Source: Streptomyces pristinaespiralis (GTDB lineage: Bacteria; Actinomycetota; Actinomycetes; Streptomycetales; Streptomycetaceae). Taken from it: a DNA stretch of 64,000 bases. The DNA is taken from contig NZ_CP011340.1 of the NCBI RefSeq assembly GCF_001278075.1, positions 1,984,001 through 2,048,000 on the forward strand, read 5' to 3'. Below, one piece after another: positions 60,883 to 64,000 of the stretch. Positions within the stretch are counted from its first letter, which is position 1; each line of letters opens with the position of its first letter. The translations under genes and the position numbers were made by a program. Under the pieces are notes generated by a model, which saw only the letters and a program-made list of their open reading frames with translations, was not told the origin of the DNA and did not search any database.

Positions 60883-63206
60883 GCATGCGGGCCACTCTGC
60901 GCTGGGCTCACGCCGACTTCCGCGCACACCGCGGCGAGGCCCTCTTCGTCGTCCTCGCCAGCGCCGGGATCATCGCCTCCCTGCTGCTGGCCGGCGCCCT
61001 GTTCAGCTACGCCGCCAACCCCTGGCAGCGGATCTTCAACCAGTCCCAGGGCGCCCACATCTGGCTGCAGACCCGGCCGGGCGCCGACCCGGCGGCCCTG
61101 TCCCGGCTCGACGGTGTCGACTCCCTCTCCGGCCCCTACCGGACCGCCGCCACCACCGTCGAATCACGCGGCGCGCGGGCGGCGGTCGCCCTGCGGGCGA
61201 CGGGCGTCCGGCCGCCCGGGACCGGGCGGCCGCTGGTCACCTCGGGAAGCTGGCTCGCCCCGCAGGACGGCGGCGCGGCCCGCGCCGTCGTGCTGGAGAG
61301 CTCGGTCGCCCGCTCGCTGTGGGCCGAACCCGGCGACACGGTGCGCGTCACCGGACAGGACGGGGCGGTGCGCACCCTGCGCGTGACCGGCGTCGCCGAG
61401 GCGGCGGAACCGCCCTACCGTGCGGGCGGCGGGCCAGGGATCGGCTGGGTCCTGCCGGAGACCCTCGACGGGATCGCCCCCGGCGACACCGGGCAGAGCG
61501 TGGGTCTGCGGCTGGCGGACTCCGGCGACACCGACTTCATGGTCCAGCGGGCGGTGACCCTGCTGGGCGCCGACCGGGTCGCCCAGGTCACCAAGTGGCA
61601 GCAGGCCAGGGCGGAGGCCGGCGGCGACGACCGGCTCCTCGGTCAGCTGTTCGCCGTGTTCGGGCTCGGTGCGCTGCTGGCGGCCGCCCTCGCCGCGTCC
61701 GGGGCGATCGGCGCCCGGGTCCGCGGCCAGCTGCGGGACATCGCCGTACTCAAGGCGGTGGGATTCACACCCGGTCAGGTCGTACGCGGCTTCCTCGTCC
61801 AGCACCTGGCGTTCGCCCTGCTCGGGGTGGCGCTCGGTACGACGGCCATCGCCTTCCTGGGCGCGCGGATACCGGGCCGGATCGGCGACGCGGCCGCCCT
61901 CTGGCAGGACCTGCCCGGATACACGGCGCTCATGATCGGTCTGCCGTGCGGCGCCGTCCTGCTGATCGCGGCGGCGACCGGGCTCGCGGCCTGGCGCGCC
62001 GGGCGGGTGCCGCCGGTCCCGGTGGCCCGGGCGGCGCAGCCGTCCGCCGCGCCGATGACCGCGCTGGGCCGCAGGGCGCTCGGCCTGCGGATGCCGCCCG
62101 CGCTGGTGCTGGGCTGGCGCTCGGCCTTCCCGCGCCGGGGCCGTACGGCCGTCGCCGTGGGGCGCCTCGCGCTGCCGCTCGTACTGATCACCGTCGCGCT
62201 GGTCGCCTGGTCGACGCTCGACCAGTTCCGCGGCCGGCCCGCGCAGATGGGGCTGCCCGCGGCCCTGACCGTACGGGCGGAGCAGCCCGGCGGCCCCACG
62301 GAGGACGAGCTGCGGCAAATCCTCGCCGGGGTCCCGGAGGTCGCCGCCGTCCATCCCGGCGCCGAGATGGCGGCCCTCGTCCCCGGGCAGACCGGGACGA
62401 TCACCCTGCGCGGGCTCGGCACCGCGGAGGACCCCTATCCGTCGGCCGTGGCCGAGGGACGCGCGGCCCGCGGACAGGACGAGGCGGTGGCCGGGCAGGG
62501 GCTCCTCGACCTGCTCGGGGTGCGTGTGGGCGACTGGGTGCGGATGACCGTCGAGGGCAGGCCGCAGATCCTGCACATCGTGGGACGCAGCATCGAGCCC
62601 GAGTCCGGCGGGCGGATCATCTCCACGACGGTCGACGCCCTGCGGGAACGCGACCCGGGGCTGCGGCCCGACTTCCACGCGCTGGTGCTCACGGACGGGG
62701 CGGACCCGCGGTCGGTGAGCTCCGCGCTCGACGGGGCGGCGGGCGGCGCCCTGGAGATCCGCGAGACGCCCAACCCCGCGGACCGGCTGGAACCGGCGCG
62801 CGGCGTGATCGCAGCCCTGATCGCCGTCCTGGCCCTGATCGGTCTCACCGAGCTGCTGACACTGATCGGCACCGGGGTCCGCGACCGCGGCCGGGACCTG
62901 CTCGCGCTGAAGGCGATCGGGCTGACGCCCCGGCAGATCGGCTCGGTCATCGTGACCGCCGCAGGGCTGACCGCGCTGGCGTCGGCGCTGGCGGGAACGG
63001 CACTCGGCGCGCTCTTCGGCATGTGGCTGGTGGACGCCCAGGGCAGTTCGAGCGGGATGGGGGCGGGGATCGCCCATCTGCCCCCGTGGCCGGTGCTGGT
63101 GGCGGTCGTCGCCGGCGCGGTGCTCGGGGCGGTGGCGGCGGCCTCCCTGCCCGCGACGCGGACCGCCCGCCGACGGCTCGCGGACTCGCTGAGCGAGACG
63201 CTCTGA
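60879..63206 (+). CDS. FtsX-like ABC permease with two core domains
   Basis: A 775-residue membrane protein. It has one helix near the start (LFVVLASAGIIASLLLAGALF), then a large extracellular part, three helices (AVFGLGALLAAALAASGAIGA..., FLVQHLAFALLGVALGTTAIA, ALMIGLPCGAVLLIAAATGLA), another extracellular part after a helix (RTAVAVGRLALPLVLITVALVAW), and three more helices at the end (VIAALIAVLALIGLTELLTLI, VIVTAAGLTALASALAG, VLVAVVAGAVLGAVAAASL). Two FtsX/MacB repeats (IAVLKAVGFTPGQVVR, LLALKAIGLTPRQIG) are clear. It forms the channel with the ATPase above. The terminator follows. Confidence 0.94.
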   Translation: MSMRATLRWAHADFRAHRGEALFVVLASAGIIASLLLAGALFSYAANPWQRIFNQSQGAHIWLQTRPGADPAALSRLDGVDSLSGPYRTAATTVESRGARAAVALRATGVRPPGTGRPLVTSGSWLAPQDGGAARAVVLESSVARSLWAEPGDTVRVTGQDGAVRTLRVTGVAEAAEPPYRAGGGPGIGWVLPETLDGIAPGDTGQSVGLRLADSGDTDFMVQRAVTLLGADRVAQVTKWQQARAEAGGDDRLLGQLFAVFGLGALLAAALAASGAIGARVRGQLRDIAVLKAVGFTPGQVVRGFLVQHLAFALLGVALGTTAIAFLGARIPGRIGDAAALWQDLPGYTALMIGLPCGAVLLIAAATGLAAWRAGRVPPVPVARAAQPSAAPMTALGRRALGLRMPPALVLGWRSAFPRRGRTAVAVGRLALPLVLITVALVAWSTLDQFRGRPAQMGLPAALTVRAEQPGGPTEDELRQILAGVPEVAAVHPGAEMAALVPGQTGTITLRGLGTAEDPYPSAVAEGRAARGQDEAVAGQGLLDLLGVRVGDWVRMTVEGRPQILHIVGRSIEPESGGRIISTTVDALRERDPGLRPDFHALVLTDGADPRSVSSALDGAAGGALEIRETPNPADRLEPARGVIAALIAVLALIGLTELLTLIGTGVRDRGRDLLALKAIGLTPRQIGSVIVTAAGLTALASALAGTALGALFGMWLVDAQGSSSGMGAGIAHLPPWPVLVAVVAGAVLGAVAAASLPATRTARRRLADSLSETL

Positions 63207-63213
63207 ACGCGGC

Positions 63214-63249
63214 GGCCGGGGGCGGGCGGAGGTCCGCCCGCCCCCGGCC
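63214..63249 (+). terminator. Strong terminator after the FtsX-like gene
   Basis: Arms 63214-63230 and 63233-63249 are perfectly complementary over 17 bp with a two-base loop. Lies between convergent genes. Confidence 0.9.
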
Positions 63250-63315
63250 GGTGGGGGGAAGAGCCCGCCGGCGGGGTCGGGGAGGACGGACCACCGGCGG
63301 AGCAGTGACTACGGG

Positions 63316-64000
63316 TCAGGTGCCGTCGAACCCTCCCTGCTGCTGGTCCTGACCGTCCTGGTTCTGGCCCTCCTGCTGGTCCTGACCGTCCTGGTTCTGG
63401 CCCTCCTGCTGCTGGTCCTGGCCGTCCTGGTCGCCCTGGCCCTGGTCCTGGCCGTCCTGCTGCTGGCCCTGGCCCTGGTCGGCCGCGCCGCCGCCGTCGC
63501 CGCCGTCACCCGTGGTGATCTCCGCGCCGACCGCCGCGAGGGCCGTCGTCACCGGCTGGAAGAACGTCTCGCCGCCCGACGTGCAGTCTCCGCTGCCGCC
63601 CGAGGTCAGCCCGATCGCGGCGCCGTCGCGGGTGAACAGGGCCCCGCCGCTGTCACCCGGCTCCGCGCACACGTTCGTCTGGATGAGACCGGTGACCGTG
63701 CCCTCCGGGTAGTTCACGGTGGCGTTCAGTCCGGTGACCTGGCCGCTGTTCAGGCCCGTGGTGCTGCCCATGCGGAACACTTCCTGGCCGACCGCCGCGT
63801 CGTCGGCGCCCACGATGTCCAGGGTCTGGCCGTTGCCGAGGTCGACCGTGCCCGGGGCGACGGTCGCGGGGTCGTCGTACGTGACGAGCGCGAAGTCTCC
63901 CTCCCCGGGGAACGTCGCCGCCTGCACCGTACCGATGGGCGCGCCGTTCGGGTCCTCGGACCACTGGTCGTCGGCGACGCCGCAGTGTCCGGCGGTGAGG
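63316..64000 (-). CDS. Secreted S1-family (trypsin-like) protease with Gln/Asp-rich tail (5' end outside window)
   Basis: The visible 228 codons are the catalytic part and tail of a chymotrypsin-fold protease. The catalytic His is at the edge (LTAGHCG), Asp is in GEGDFALVTYDD, and Ser in CAEPGDSGGALF, so the triad is complete. The substrate pocket region TSGGSGDCTSGGETFFQPV is also conserved. A 50-residue tail of Gln, Asp and Gly with repeats (DQQQEGQNQDGQ) follows. The start and signal peptide lie beyond 64000. It resembles Streptomyces griseus proteases but the tail is unusual. Confidence 0.9.
   Translation of the reverse strand, partial: LTAGHCGVADDQWSEDPNGAPIGTVQAATFPGEGDFALVTYDDPATVAPGTVDLGNGQTLDIVGADDAAVGQEVFRMGSTTGLNSGQVTGLNATVNYPEGTVTGLIQTNVCAEPGDSGGALFTRDGAAIGLTSGGSGDCTSGGETFFQPVTTALAAVGAEITTGDGGDGGGAADQGQGQQQDGQDQGQGDQDGQDQQQEGQNQDGQDQQEGQNQDGQDQQQGGFDGT
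63340..63480. repeat. Repeat array coding the Gln/Asp-rich protease tail
   Basis: Near-identical units about 33 bp long, of the form ctgctggtcctgaccgtcc followed by tggttctggccctc, occur twice and then drift into shorter tggtcctggccgtcctg words. The periods are multiples of three, so copy changes keep the frame. Confidence 0.85.

Overview
The window is high-GC actinobacterial chromosome, almost certainly Streptomyces. Support: strong third-position GC bias, GTG starts, ATGA/GTGA start-stop overlaps, a compact Streptomyces-type gas vesicle operon, XRE/DUF397 regulator pairs, DUF1062, CBM13-tailed secreted hydrolases and a DasR-type operator at a chitinase gene. The mix of accessory genes and core genes (murC, zapE, msrB, ppi) suggests the boundary of a chromosome arm.

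Layout: 1-3975 gas vesicle genes gvpA-F-G-J-L-S-K. 3984-8983 three secreted CBM13 (ricin-lectin) proteins on the minus strand, with a promoter and DasR-like site near 9225-9270. 9926-14180 katG, DUF6328, a PPOX-family protein and a DinB/DUF664 protein. 14422-15540 an unknown membrane protein whose stop codon hosts the insertion of a 1.96-kb IS630-type element (15540-17500) that carries a frameshifted transposase and a passenger gene. 17589-23436 a two-component system divergent from a DUF308-like membrane protein, then small accessory genes. 23538-26407 a metallopeptidase/VWA protein with a MoxR ATPase. 26756-29011 an ATPase/XRE/DUF397 regulatory set. 29116-33874 lipase, NADAR protein, double SUKH-4 protein under a PafBC-type promoter, DHFR-like protein. 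34138-37588 a type VII secretion-like export cassette. 37655-41476 an ABC exporter divergent from a two-component system. 41609-47173 housekeeping genes. 47305-51981 PhoX, a SpoIIE-like pseudophosphatase and the ohr/ohrR pair. 51982-52544 repeats. 52545-59383 a sugar ABC operon with GH13 enzyme plus an orphan binding protein. 59552-63206 a PadR/ABC/FtsX operon. The window ends inside a secreted S1 protease.

How genes work together: chitinase, beta-helix protein and ThuA-lectin protein probably degrade polymers outside the cell. The 57885-52545 operon imports and cleaves alpha-glucosides using an ATPase encoded elsewhere. The two histidine kinase/regulator pairs each lie next to likely target genes. 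ohr/ohrR, katG, osmC and msrB give oxidative-stress protection. Function calls rest on motifs read by eye; no database search was run.
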